NCBI GenBank assembly: GCA_934276635.1
Contig: CAKQTH010000001.1
Span: 124,001 to 188,000, forward strand
From: an uncultured Alphaproteobacteria bacterium
GTDB lineage: Bacteria; Pseudomonadota; Alphaproteobacteria; RF32; CAG-239
DNA length: 64,000 nucleotides
Direction of reading: 5' to 3'
Shown here: positions 1 to 7,969 of the stretch, one piece after another
Layout of the letters: each line of letters opens with the position of its first letter
Position numbering within the stretch: the first letter of the stretch is position 1
The notes under the pieces: model-generated
What the model saw: only the letters and a program-made list of their open reading frames with translations
What the model was told of the DNA's origin: nothing
Database searches by the model: none
Position numbers and translations under genes: made by a program

Positions 1-2
1 TT

Positions 3-1469
3 CTAAAAGGAAACACGATCGGACCGTTTGTCTTGAATCCGACCGAAAGTGAAATTGACCGGGTCGAGATAGATGTTGCTTGTCAGCGCGGCCTTTATTA
101 TGCAAACGACAGCGGTGGTTTGAATACAAAATCGGTCCAATGGCAGATAGATGCCCGAAAAATTGATGATGAGGACAACGCGCTGGGTGACTGGTTTACT
201 CTTGGTACCGAAACAATTTCAGCGAATACCGTCAACGGAATTTACCGGACATTTGGTTATTCTGTAGCCAAAGGCCGATACGAGGTCCGGGCTACCCGGT
301 TAGATGACAAAGACACATCTTCCCGCGCTGGTCACGAACTCAGATGGGCCTCGGCAAAAGGCTTTATTGTATCGACGCCGGATTACGGGAACGTAACCTT
401 GCTCGCAATTAAAATGAAAGCAACCAACAACCTGTCACAAAGGTCAAGCCGAATGGTGAACTGTATCGTGACAAGGAAGTTGCCGACATGGTCGCCAAGC
501 GGTGGCTGGACAACTAAACAGCCGACCCGGTCAATTGCTTGGGCCATTGCAGATGTTTTGAAAGCCAGTTATGGTGCCGGTCTGACGGATAAGTCCATAG
601 ATTTGCCGGGCCTTTACCGGTTAGATCAGACTTGGACGGCGCATGGCGACACCTTTAACGGAGTGTTTGACAGTAAGCTGACCATATATGAGGCCTTATC
701 AAAGATCTGTAAAGTCGGCCGGTCTGTTCCTTATATTCAAGGCGGCATTGTCCGGTTTGTCCGGGACGAGCCAAAATCCATACCGGTTGCTCTGTTCGGG
801 CCGAGGAACATCGTTAAAAACAGCCTGACAATTCAATACATCATGCCGTCAGAAGATACGGCGGACAGCGTTTGCGTTCAGTATTTTTCGGACCGGACTT
901 GGAAGAACTCGGAAATAACAGGAAGTTTTGCGGGATCCAGCTCAGATAAGACGGCAACTGTTGAGCTTTTCGGCTGTACCGATAAAAACCAAGCTCTCCG
1001 GGAGGCCATCTATATGGCGTTGGCTAACCGATATCGCCGGCGCATTGTGACATTTTCAACCGAACTGGAAGGTCTGATTCCGAGCTATGGGGATTTAATC
1101 TCGATCACACACGATATGCCGCATTGGGGAACCGGCGGTGAAATCCTGTCAAAAAATGACATGACTTTAACGCTATCGGAACCGGTTGAGTTTACCGAGG
1201 GTCAAACTCACTATTTAGCCTTACGAACCAGAACTGGGGAACTATCCGGGCCATATCGGGTAAAAGCCGGATCGCTTCCGACAGAAGTTATTTTACTGGA
1301 TATGCCCGATATTCCTATTGATACTGGGACCAATGCAGAACGAACTCATTTTGCCTTTGGAACCCAAGACAAATGGGGAACATTAGCTCGTGTAACAGGA
1401 ATTAAACCGCGCTCCGGCAAGGTTGAAATTACTGCCGTCATTGAGGACAGCAGAGTTCACGCCAATTAA
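3..1469 (+). CDS. Phage tail tip / host-specificity protein (J-like), 5'-truncated by window edge
   Basis: The reading frame is open to the left edge and encodes the C-terminal ~489 residues of a large protein; the TTG at 33 is an internal codon, not a start. Tandem beta-rich modules are followed by a segment that reads like the phage tail tip attachment protein J family (ATRLDDKDTSS, then SIAWAIADVLKASYGAGL and a region around GDLISITHDM). That family sits at the tail tip and contacts the host receptor. The gene is followed directly by lysis genes, the usual order in lambda-like and GTA-like late operons. Base composition is clearly more GC-rich than the cargo genes that follow. The family call rests on motif resemblance only. 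Confidence 0.72.
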   Translation, partial: LKGNTIGPFVLNPTESEIDRVEIDVACQRGLYYANDSGGLNTKSVQWQIDARKIDDEDNALGDWFTLGTETISANTVNGIYRTFGYSVAKGRYEVRATRLDDKDTSSRAGHELRWASAKGFIVSTPDYGNVTLLAIKMKATNNLSQRSSRMVNCIVTRKLPTWSPSGGWTTKQPTRSIAWAIADVLKASYGAGLTDKSIDLPGLYRLDQTWTAHGDTFNGVFDSKLTIYEALSKICKVGRSVPYIQGGIVRFVRDEPKSIPVALFGPRNIVKNSLTIQYIMPSEDTADSVCVQYFSDRTWKNSEITGSFAGSSSDKTATVELFGCTDKNQALREAIYMALANRYRRRIVTFSTELEGLIPSYGDLISITHDMPHWGTGGEILSKNDMTLTLSEPVEFTEGQTHYLALRTRTGELSGPYRVKAGSLPTEVILLDMPDIPIDTGTNAERTHFAFGTQDKWGTLARVTGIKPRSGKVEITAVIEDSRVHAN

Positions 1470-1482
1470 GAAAGGACACATC

Positions 1483-1725
1483 ATGGATTGGATTCAATTT
1501 TTACAGATCATCTGCGTACCGGCCTTTGGCTGGTTTTTTTATAAACTCGGGGAGCAACGCAAGGAGATTAAAACCCTCGAGCGTGACCTCAACGAGTTCA
1601 AAGTTGCGGTGGCCAAGGAATATGCCACTCAGGTTAACATCAATCGCATGGAGACAAAGATTGATGAATTACATCAGCTTTTATGGGAGATGCACAATGA
1701 ACACACCACGCGGCATAAGAAATAA
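1483..1725 (+). CDS. Small phage membrane protein with coiled coil
   Basis: The 80-residue product starts at ATG 1483 behind AAGAAAGGA. This start is preferred over an upstream one lying inside the tail gene. One N-terminal membrane segment (about residues 5-22) is followed by a heptad-like charged helix to the C-terminus (EIKTLERDLNEFKVAVAKEY). Its 3' end overlaps the following lysozyme-like gene in another frame. Small proteins of this shape are common between tail and lysis genes and can be holin accessory or antiholin-like proteins, but no specific family is recognised. Confidence 0.6.
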   Translation: MDWIQFLQIICVPAFGWFFYKLGEQRKEIKTLERDLNEFKVAVAKEYATQVNINRMETKIDELHQLLWEMHNEHTTRHKK

Positions 1726-2104
1726 TAACCCCGGCAACATCCGTTGGGGTTCGGACTGGAAAGGATTAAAAAAGGACGGGAAACAGCAAGACCCGTCCTT
1801 TTGTGTATTTGAAACGCCTGAATACGGTATCCGAGCGTTGGCTAAATTACTGCGGAACTATCAGCGGCTTTATGGCCTGAACACACCTTATAGGATTATC
1901 AGCCGGTACGCACCACCAACCGAAAACGAAACAGTTTCATATATAGACAGCGTGTCCCGGCAGTTAAACAGCACTCCGGACACACCGGTCGACCTTTCGG
2001 AAGATGGTGTCTTGCTGGTCTTTATTAAGGCAATCATCAGACATGAGAACGGCATACAACCATACTCTAATGAACCTCTATTGAAAGGAATACAAATGGC
2101 ATGA
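1697..2104 (+). CDS. Lysozyme-like phage virion/lysis protein (P5-like)
   Basis: The 135-residue protein opens with NTPRGIRNNNPGNIRWG. This hallmark belongs to a family of phage proteins variously annotated as structural protein P5, virion protein or lytic transglycosylase-like, thought to degrade or bind peptidoglycan. ATG 1697 is chosen because the motif begins at once; the frame is open upstream inside the preceding gene. The start overlaps the preceding gene by 29 bases, and the stop overlaps the holin start as ATGA. It is the probable endolysin of this prophage. Catalytic residues cannot be assigned from sequence alone. Confidence 0.7.
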   Translation: MNTPRGIRNNNPGNIRWGSDWKGLKKDGKQQDPSFCVFETPEYGIRALAKLLRNYQRLYGLNTPYRIISRYAPPTENETVSYIDSVSRQLNSTPDTPVDLSEDGVLLVFIKAIIRHENGIQPYSNEPLLKGIQMA

Positions 2105-2319
2105 AAAAACGGCTTTGGATCCCGGTCCTCGGATGGATCTTGTGTTATGGTTTTTTGCACAACTGTCTGATAGCCCCTATAACGGGTCTGCCGGTAGTGG
2201 ATTGGGAATATTTATTAACGGCCATGGGCATTTTACTCGGTGTCAGTGGCGCACGAGATATTGGATTAAAGGAAAGAAAAACACAAGATGTGGTATCAGA
2301 TCACAAACCTTTGGAATAA
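2101..2319 (+). CDS. Holin of the 3TM type
   Basis: The 72-residue product has a positively charged N-terminus (MKKRLW), a hydrophobic segment (about 6-25), a P/V-rich turn (about 28-33) and a second hydrophobic stretch (LLTAMGILLGVSG, about 38-50) with a charged tail. This matches the small 3TM holin family of phages and gene-transfer agents (Pfam family GTA_holin_3TM). Holins permeabilise the inner membrane to release the endolysin. It is coupled by ATGA to the upstream lysozyme-like gene and overlaps the spanin gene downstream. Confidence 0.68.
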   Translation: MKKRLWIPVLGWILCYGFLHNCLIAPITGLPVVDWEYLLTAMGILLGVSGARDIGLKERKTQDVVSDHKPLE

Positions 2320-2509
2320 AGGTAAATACTGGATAATCGCCGGTGCGGTGGCCGTTTTATACATACTCGGCTATCGGCGCGGCAAGGAAAAAGAACAAGT
2401 GAAAGTAATGAAAGGAACGGTGGACAATGTCAAAACGGCTAAAAGAAGTCGGGATAGCCTGGCTGATCCTAAGCGCGTTAAGCGGTTGCACGACAAATAT
2501 AAACGGTGA
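2288..2509 (+). CDS. Inner-membrane spanin-like protein (Rz analogue)
   Basis: The 73-residue product has one membrane segment near the N-terminus (WIIAGAVAVLYILGY, about 15-30), then a basic, helical periplasmic-type tail ending in RDSLADPKRVKRLHDKYKR. Tails of this kind are seen in small phage proteins next to holins in alphaproteobacterial prophages. The coding sequence starts inside the holin gene, and the lipoprotein gene at 2427 starts inside it in another frame. That nested layout is typical of two-component spanins, which fuse inner and outer membrane in the last step of lysis. The function is inferred from architecture and position. Confidence 0.6.
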   Translation: MWYQITNLWNKGKYWIIAGAVAVLYILGYRRGKEKEQVKVMKGTVDNVKTAKRSRDSLADPKRVKRLHDKYKR

Positions 2510-2621
2510 TTTTTGCCTTTTATACGAACCGGTGTATGCGGATTATGAGCATGACACCCCGGAAACAATACATCAAATTGATAGGAATAACGTAGTTTAT
2601 GACGATTTATGTACAAATTAA
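2427..2621 (+). CDS. Outer-membrane lipoprotein spanin-like protein (Rz1 analogue)
   Basis: The 64-residue product has a short basic N-terminus, a hydrophobic core and a lipobox (LSALSGC), predicting lipidation at Cys20 or so and a mature protein of about 44 residues. It is encoded in a different frame within the 3' half of the inner-membrane spanin gene and runs beyond it, the embedded/overlapping Rz/Rz1 arrangement. The mature part is acidic rather than proline-rich, unlike lambda Rz1, so the call depends on the lipobox plus context. Confidence 0.62.
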   Translation: MSKRLKEVGIAWLILSALSGCTTNINGDFCLLYEPVYADYEHDTPETIHQIDRNNVVYDDLCTN

Positions 2622-2689
2622 AAGATTTTGTTTGTATTCTCAGATATAATTTGATAGTATGTCTAATTAGCAAAATTGAAAGAGGTGTT

Positions 2690-3577
2690 ATGTTAATACT
2701 GAATATCAATGGGCCAATAAATTCTGGTAAATCAACCGTTTCTAAAATTTTGGTGAATATGTTCCCTAACACCACTTTTATTGAAGTGGATGAGCTGATG
2801 AGTGATGAGGAACAAGCAAAGCTAGGATTATCCCTTCAACAAGGATGGCGGGAACGTCATAAACGATTGAAGCAGAAATTGCAAGCTCTTAAAAAATCGC
2901 GTGCGTATGAAACTGTGATTTTTGCCTATCCGATTGCTGACAATACCTATCAAGATTGGAAAGCCTTGAAGGATGAACAGACAAAGTTTTTAAACATTAC
3001 CCTTGCACCCAATTTAGAGGAATGTCTAAAAAATCGTGGTACGCGAGAGTTGGACGATTGGGAACGGAACAGAATCAAAGAAATGTATGAGGAAGGCTAT
3101 CAAAATCGTCCTTATTCCGACTTTATTATCAATAATGATAACCAAACACCCGCAGAAACCGCTGAGATTATTAAAGATTTTATTGAACATGCTTTATCCC
3201 CGAAACAGCAATGGTTACATTTGGTTGAAAGGCGTTGGCCGGCTTTGTTAAATGGCGAAAAGACTTCCACATTCCGTTTGAATGAAGGATTTGTTCATAA
3301 AGGATTTTTGGTCTATAAAGACTGCCCAAAAGAACAGTGGGCTGAGGTTGTTTATGTAACACAAATTTATTATGTGCCTTTGCGCCAAGCTATTGAAATT
3401 GACGGATATGATGAACATACACCGGACATGGAAACAGCACTAAAACAAATGCGTGTTCATTACCCAGATATTACTTTGGATACGCCCATTTTATTTGCTC
3501 AGCATTTAGGCGCCCCAGAAACAAAGCAAAAATATCCACAAGAAGTGGCAAAAATTTTAAAGGAAATGGAAAAATGA
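2690..3577 (+). CDS. P-loop kinase fused to C-terminal ASCH-like domain
   Basis: The 295-residue protein starts at ATG 2690 behind AAAGAGGTG; a longer frame upstream lacks a plausible start. The N-terminal half is a P-loop kinase with Walker A GPINSGKS at about residues 8-15 and kinase-like lid sequences (KNRGTRELDDWERNRIKEMY), resembling shikimate/chloramphenicol-kinase-like enzymes. The C-terminal half (from about 175, WLHLVERRWPALLNGEKTSTFR) has the look of an ASCH domain, a PUA-like RNA/nucleotide-binding fold. It is the first gene of AT-rich cargo behind the prophage lysis cassette, and its stop overlaps the next start (ATGA). The substrate is unknown; a small-molecule or nucleotide kinase is likeliest. 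Confidence 0.66.
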   Translation: MLILNINGPINSGKSTVSKILVNMFPNTTFIEVDELMSDEEQAKLGLSLQQGWRERHKRLKQKLQALKKSRAYETVIFAYPIADNTYQDWKALKDEQTKFLNITLAPNLEECLKNRGTRELDDWERNRIKEMYEEGYQNRPYSDFIINNDNQTPAETAEIIKDFIEHALSPKQQWLHLVERRWPALLNGEKTSTFRLNEGFVHKGFLVYKDCPKEQWAEVVYVTQIYYVPLRQAIEIDGYDEHTPDMETALKQMRVHYPDITLDTPILFAQHLGAPETKQKYPQEVAKILKEMEK

Positions 3578-4044
3578 GCTTACCAATTTGCTATCTTATT
3601 TGTGGATTTTTGGGAGCTGGTAAGACAACTTATTCCCAAAAACTTTCAAAAGAAACGGGGGCCATTCATCTGAATCCAGATGAATGGTGTATGAAATTGT
3701 TTTCTAAAGAAGAATATGAGCAAAATTGGAGCAAATGTTTTTCTGAAACAATAGAGCATCTTTGGAAAAAAGCAGAGGAATATGCTAAAAATGGAAAATC
3801 CATTATTTTCGATATGGGATTTTGGACAAAACAAAGTCGGGATGAAGCAACACAAAGGGCAAAGGATTTGGGATTCAATCCTGTTATACATTTTTTGAAT
3901 GTGCCAGATGAGATTTTGAAACAGCGGATTAGTGCTAGGAAAGGGACAATTGCAGAATATAATTTAAAGCATTTTGATGAATTAAAGAAGCAATTTGAAG
4001 AACCAGAAGAAAAAGAACAATATGTAAGAATAGAAAATTATTGA
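3574..4044 (+). CDS. Small P-loop ATPase/kinase (AAA_33, zeta-toxin-like)
   Basis: The 156-residue protein has a strong Walker A (CGFLGAGKTTYS, about residues 11-22), a DEW motif after the second strand (HLNPDEWCMKLF), a kinase-like middle strand (SIIFDMGFW) and a lid (KQRISARKG). This is the fold of AAA_33/zeta-toxin-like or chloramphenicol-phosphotransferase-like kinases that phosphorylate small molecules. Its start overlaps the stop of the preceding kinase-ASCH gene, so the two are probably translationally coupled. The target is not recognisable. A toxin role is possible, but no adjacent antitoxin is seen. Confidence 0.66.
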   Translation: MSLPICYLICGFLGAGKTTYSQKLSKETGAIHLNPDEWCMKLFSKEEYEQNWSKCFSETIEHLWKKAEEYAKNGKSIIFDMGFWTKQSRDEATQRAKDLGFNPVIHFLNVPDEILKQRISARKGTIAEYNLKHFDELKKQFEEPEEKEQYVRIENY

Positions 4045-4060
4045 TAAAAAGGAAGAAATA

Positions 4061-4546
4061 ATGCGTAAATCTGCTCGAGCAATCATAATTACAAAAGAAA
4101 ACAAACTGCTATTGATGAAACGCACAAAACCGAATGAGGTATATTATGTTACAATCGGTGGTGGTATTGAAGATAGTGAAACATCTGAGCAAGCATTATT
4201 GCGTGAGTTAAAAGAAGAAAGCGGAAGCATTGTTGATAAACCAGTTTTTGCTTTTCATTATGATGATATTGAAAGGCAAAATAGTGTGGATTTTTATGTT
4301 TGTAAGGAAATTAATCGTACAAAACCGACAGGAATAGAATGTACAAAGCTAAACATGTCGGGTAATCAATATGAACTTACAGAAATAAGTAAAGATCAAA
4401 TTAATAATATTCCACTTAAACCAGATGCTATCAAGGATAAGATTATCAAGATTTTTACTGATCAAGTAGATAATACTCTCCTTGAACCAAAGCTGATTAA
4501 AAATAAAATCATCAAAAATTTTGAACATATTATTGTTAGGATTTAA
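4061..4546 (+). CDS. NUDIX hydrolase
   Basis: The 161-residue protein carries a near-canonical Nudix box at about residues 33-55 (GGGIEDSETSEQALLRELKE followed by ESG), with the REL-EES metal-binding core intact. The N-terminal strand and the Ile-rich C-terminal extension are ordinary for small NUDIX enzymes that hydrolyse nucleoside diphosphates linked to another group. The RBS is AAGGAAG, 17 bases after the upstream gene. In this cluster it could clean up or process an NDP-activated sugar or cyclitol, but the substrate cannot be deduced. The last ~40 residues contain two similar lysine/isoleucine-rich stretches (DAIKDKIIKIF, KLIKNKIIKNF), an apparent internal duplication. Confidence 0.85.
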   Translation: MRKSARAIIITKENKLLLMKRTKPNEVYYVTIGGGIEDSETSEQALLRELKEESGSIVDKPVFAFHYDDIERQNSVDFYVCKEINRTKPTGIECTKLNMSGNQYELTEISKDQINNIPLKPDAIKDKIIKIFTDQVDNTLLEPKLIKNKIIKNFEHIIVRI

Positions 4547-4660
4547 TACATTTCTCTTACATACAATTATAATATTTAATTGGTGTAATTTAAAAAAATA
4601 TTGCCTTAAATATTCTAATATGTTAAAATGCCGGCAGGTTAAAATAAGAGAGTTTCCCAT

Positions 4661-5251
4661 ATGAAAAAGAAGATATATTTGTGTCGACATGCAGAAACTA
4701 TTTGGAATATTCCAGAAAATCAGCACCTACAGGGGTGGTCAGATAGTGATTTAAGCGAAAAGGGAAGAAATCAGACTTTGTTATTAAAAGATTTTCTCTT
4801 GAGAAGTAATATCTTAAAAATTTATACAAGCCCTTTGCTGCGATGTATTAGGACATTAAAACCTTTTTTAGAAACTAGAAATGTTGCTTGTGAAACATTG
4901 GATCAATTAAAAGAGATAAATTATGGTTTATATGATGGACTGCCTTCGCATGAAGCTCGTCTTAAATATAGAGATTTTTTTACAGTTTACGATAATTCTC
5001 AAGATCCACAATCAAATACAATCCAATTTCCAAAAGGTGAAAGCAGGTTCGATGCTGCAAAACGCTTGTTGGAGGTATTAAAACATATCGTTACACAGGA
5101 TGGTACGTGCTTTATTATGACGCATGGAGGGGTCCTGAGTTCTCTATTCCTTCTGTTATTTAATAAAAAACGAGAATTTAATAACTGTGAAGTTATAGAG
5201 CTTTGGTATGATAATTTACAAAAAAAATTTATAATTGAGGGGGATAAATGA
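4661..5251 (+). CDS. Histidine phosphatase (phosphoglycerate-mutase-like)
   Basis: The 196-residue protein has the catalytic RHAE motif at residues 9-12 followed by TIWN, the phosphate-pocket arginine region (YTSPLLRCIRTLKPF) and the second catalytic histidine in IMTHGG at about 150. This is the histidine phosphatase superfamily, which uses a phosphohistidine intermediate to dephosphorylate sugars and small metabolites. Its stop overlaps the carbamoyltransferase start by four bases, so it is the first gene of a tightly coupled trio with that enzyme and the cyclase. A role in dephosphorylating a cyclitol or sugar phosphate is inferred from neighbours. Confidence 0.82.
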   Translation: MKKKIYLCRHAETIWNIPENQHLQGWSDSDLSEKGRNQTLLLKDFLLRSNILKIYTSPLLRCIRTLKPFLETRNVACETLDQLKEINYGLYDGLPSHEARLKYRDFFTVYDNSQDPQSNTIQFPKGESRFDAAKRLLEVLKHIVTQDGTCFIMTHGGVLSSLFLLLFNKKREFNNCEVIELWYDNLQKKFIIEGDK

Positions 5252-6897
5252 TAGAACTGCGTACAAAAAGTCCTTTAACAATAGTAGGGGTTAATTTAGG
5301 TCATGACGGTGGTGCGTGTATAATCCATAAAAATAAAATTATTAGTATTTCCGAGGAACGTTTGACCCGAAATAAAAAAGGATATGGATATCTATCTGCT
5401 TTGTTTTACTGTTTAAAGTCGCTTAAAATTACTGTAAAAGATATAGATTATGTTGCATTTAGTACTTATCATAAAAGACTACCTAAAGGGTATTTAGGCT
5501 TATTTGAAAGTTTGGGATTTAATAAAAAACAATCAATTATTATTGATCATCATGAATCTCATGCGTATGGTTCCTATTATTTATCAGGATTTGACGAGGC
5601 TCTGGTTGTTGTAATGGATGGCATGGGAAATGAAAATATGTCCGAAAGTTACTATCTGGCAAAAGGAAATAAAGTTAAAATTATCGGACATAATGATTTA
5701 GATCGCTCTATATATGCTGGAGTAGGACGAGCATATGAATCGTTTACTAACTTCATTGGCTGGCCTACAACATGTGCTGGAAAAACAATGGGATTATCTG
5801 CTTATGGGAAAGGAAACTACAAAAATATAAGATTGTTTAAAATAGATGATAATTTAAGGGTTTCCGCAGATTTGAAGAAAAAATATGGTGCTTCTGCTGA
5901 AGAATTTCTCTCAAGAAAGCATTTATCTGAACTTCTAAAAGAAAAAGGGAAGTTATCTGATGCAAAAGAAGTCGCAAAATTGATTCAAGATAAGACAGAA
6001 GATCTTTTTGTAGATCTAATAAAAAAATTAGTAGAGAAAACAGGCATTAGAAAGTTATGCTTAACAGGCGGATGTGCCCTTAATTGTGTTGCAAATCAAA
6101 AGTTATTAGATTTAGGCATTGTCGATGAAATATTTGTACCTCCATACCCCTGTGATACAGGACAAGCTGTTGGAAATGCCATAGCGGGGCTTGCTAAGAA
6201 AAAGATATATATAAAAGAAAGATTACCACACCCGTATTTTGGGAGGATGTATGATCGTAAAGAGATCTTAGATGTTTTACAAAAGAAACAGGAAATTTAT
6301 CCACTTCCTTATGAAATAAAAATTAAGGATTATGACTTTAAAGAAATTCTTGATGAAAAAAAATATAACGAAATAATAGCAGACTATATTAAACATGATC
6401 TTGTAGTCGGCTGGTTTCAAGGAGATTCCGAATTAGGACCGCGTGCCTTAGGTCATCGCAGTATTTTAGCAAATCCGACGTCCAAAACGATGAAGGATCA
6501 CATAAATATGAAAGTGAAGAAAAGAGAACCGTTCAGGCCTTTTGCAGCAAGTCTTTGCGATGATGATGTAGAAACATATTTCAAAAGTGGGCTTCACGAT
6601 AGATTTATGTCTTTTGCAATAGATTTAAAGGAAAAATATATTCCATTAATTCCAGCTGTTTTACATGTTGATAATACCTGTCGCCTTCAATCAGTTTCAA
6701 AAAAAGAGAACCCGAAGTATTATTCCTTAATAAAAGAACTAAAGAAAAAAATTGGTGTTCCAATGGTTTTAAATACTTCTTTTAACGAGGATAAAGAACC
6801 AATAGTGGAAACCCCTGTTGATGCTTTAAGGCATTTAGCTGTTGGTAATATTGATGTTCTTGCTATGGATGATTTTATTGTGAGGTTAAAGAAATGA
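5248..6897 (+). CDS. Carbamoyltransferase, NodU/TobZ family
   Basis: The 549-residue protein has both domains of the family. An N-terminal Kae1/ASKHA-like part shows NLGHDGGACII at about 14-24, a metal-site histidine cluster DHHESHA near 101 and VVMDGMGN near 122. The C-terminal YrdC-related part shows GDSELGPRALGHRSILANP near 393-411 and KKREPFRPFAASL near 425-437. The family makes carbamoyl-adenylate from carbamoyl phosphate and ATP and transfers carbamoyl to a hydroxyl of a sugar or antibiotic (Nod factors, tobramycin, cephamycins). Neighbouring genes overlap on both sides (4 bases each). The acceptor is probably a sugar or cyclitol made by the cluster. The length is normal for the family and the gene is intact. 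Confidence 0.9.
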   Translation: MIELRTKSPLTIVGVNLGHDGGACIIHKNKIISISEERLTRNKKGYGYLSALFYCLKSLKITVKDIDYVAFSTYHKRLPKGYLGLFESLGFNKKQSIIIDHHESHAYGSYYLSGFDEALVVVMDGMGNENMSESYYLAKGNKVKIIGHNDLDRSIYAGVGRAYESFTNFIGWPTTCAGKTMGLSAYGKGNYKNIRLFKIDDNLRVSADLKKKYGASAEEFLSRKHLSELLKEKGKLSDAKEVAKLIQDKTEDLFVDLIKKLVEKTGIRKLCLTGGCALNCVANQKLLDLGIVDEIFVPPYPCDTGQAVGNAIAGLAKKKIYIKERLPHPYFGRMYDRKEILDVLQKKQEIYPLPYEIKIKDYDFKEILDEKKYNEIIADYIKHDLVVGWFQGDSELGPRALGHRSILANPTSKTMKDHINMKVKKREPFRPFAASLCDDDVETYFKSGLHDRFMSFAIDLKEKYIPLIPAVLHVDNTCRLQSVSKKENPKYYSLIKELKKKIGVPMVLNTSFNEDKEPIVETPVDALRHLAVGNIDVLAMDDFIVRLKK

Positions 6898-7964
6898 ACA
6901 ATTTAACATTATCTCAACCAGAATTAAAACAACGAATTGTAATAGGGCGTGATTTTTATCTAGAAGAATTAGAAAAATTCATAGCAGTATCTGATTATAA
7001 ATCTATATTTTTAATTTATGATACAAATTTAAAAGAAGAAAAAAAGAAAATTGCCAATTTATTAAAAAATAAACGTTTTTCATCATATGGAATTAGAGCA
7101 AATCAAGAAAAAAGTACTAACTTGGTAATCTCGGCAATAAAAAAAATGCAAATTTTTGGTTGCCTTAGAAACACGTTATTAATTGCTCTTGGTGGTGGTT
7201 TTATAGGAGATATTAGTGGTGTAGTCTCATCTGTATATATGCGTGGAATAGACTATATCCAGATAGGAACAACTGCTATGTCACAATTTGATGCAATAGT
7301 ACAAAAAGTAGCTGTTAATGTGAATCATTATAAAAATATTATGGGCGCATTTCATTCGCCAATATTAACTTTTTGCGATACAGAATTCGTTGAAAAAGAC
7401 CCTTCATGTTTAAATTCGTTTTGTGAAGTAATCAAACACAAAATTATTGTAAAAAGTTCTTTGAAACAACTTCAAGAGCTAGAAAATAAAGAGCTAAAAA
7501 ACGGAGAATTTCCAAAAATTATTTATGATTCTTTGAAAGTAAAATTGAATTGCGCAGCTCATGATCCATTTGATACTCTTGGAATACAAAAAAAACTGTC
7601 CTTAGGGCATACTATTGCGAATATCATAGAAACAAAAACATCTTTAACTCATGGGGAAGCTGTTTGGATTGGATTGCTAGTGGCTATAAGAGTTTCACTA
7701 TTTTTATATCCTAAATCTAATTATTTAGCTGATCTAGACGTTTTTACAAACAATTTTATAGTAAAACACAAAGTGAAACTCCCTAAAATAACTCTAAAGA
7801 AAGACGATATTCTACCACTCCTAAAGAAGGATAAAATATCTATGGATAAGGGGTTATCTATGGTGATAATCAATGAGAAAAATGAAGTTTCTATAAAAAA
7901 TGATTTGTCTATTGATACAATTATCTCTGCGATGAGAAAAACACCTTATATAAGAGTAAAATAA
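6894..7964 (+). CDS. Dehydroquinate-synthase-like sugar-phosphate cyclase
   Basis: The 356-residue protein belongs to the dehydroquinate synthase/sugar-phosphate cyclase superfamily. It has an NAD-binding glycine motif GGGFIGD (100-106), the RGIDYIQIGTT strand (118-127), Asp133 and Lys138 in the QFDAIVQK segment, the NIMGAFHSP loop, Glu178 and Lys181 (CEVIKH), His239 (LSLGHT) and His253 (THGEAV). Asn243 sits where dehydroquinate synthases have a second zinc-region histidine (GHTxxH). The family includes AroB, 2-epi-5-epi-valiolone synthase and 2-deoxy-scyllo-inosose synthase. Context (carbamoyltransferase, phosphatases, NTases) favours a secondary-metabolite cyclase over AroB. The start overlaps the carbamoyltransferase stop. 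Confidence 0.78.
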   Translation: MNNLTLSQPELKQRIVIGRDFYLEELEKFIAVSDYKSIFLIYDTNLKEEKKKIANLLKNKRFSSYGIRANQEKSTNLVISAIKKMQIFGCLRNTLLIALGGGFIGDISGVVSSVYMRGIDYIQIGTTAMSQFDAIVQKVAVNVNHYKNIMGAFHSPILTFCDTEFVEKDPSCLNSFCEVIKHKIIVKSSLKQLQELENKELKNGEFPKIIYDSLKVKLNCAAHDPFDTLGIQKKLSLGHTIANIIETKTSLTHGEAVWIGLLVAIRVSLFLYPKSNYLADLDVFTNNFIVKHKVKLPKITLKKDDILPLLKKDKISMDKGLSMVIINEKNEVSIKNDLSIDTIISAMRKTPYIRVK

Positions 7965-7969
7965 ATTTT

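Noticed and set aside
6894..7964. Annotation of the cyclase as housekeeping AroB
   Set aside because: Position in a carbamoyltransferase cluster on a mobile island and the Asn at the second-His position argue against AroB, though only an alignment would settle it.
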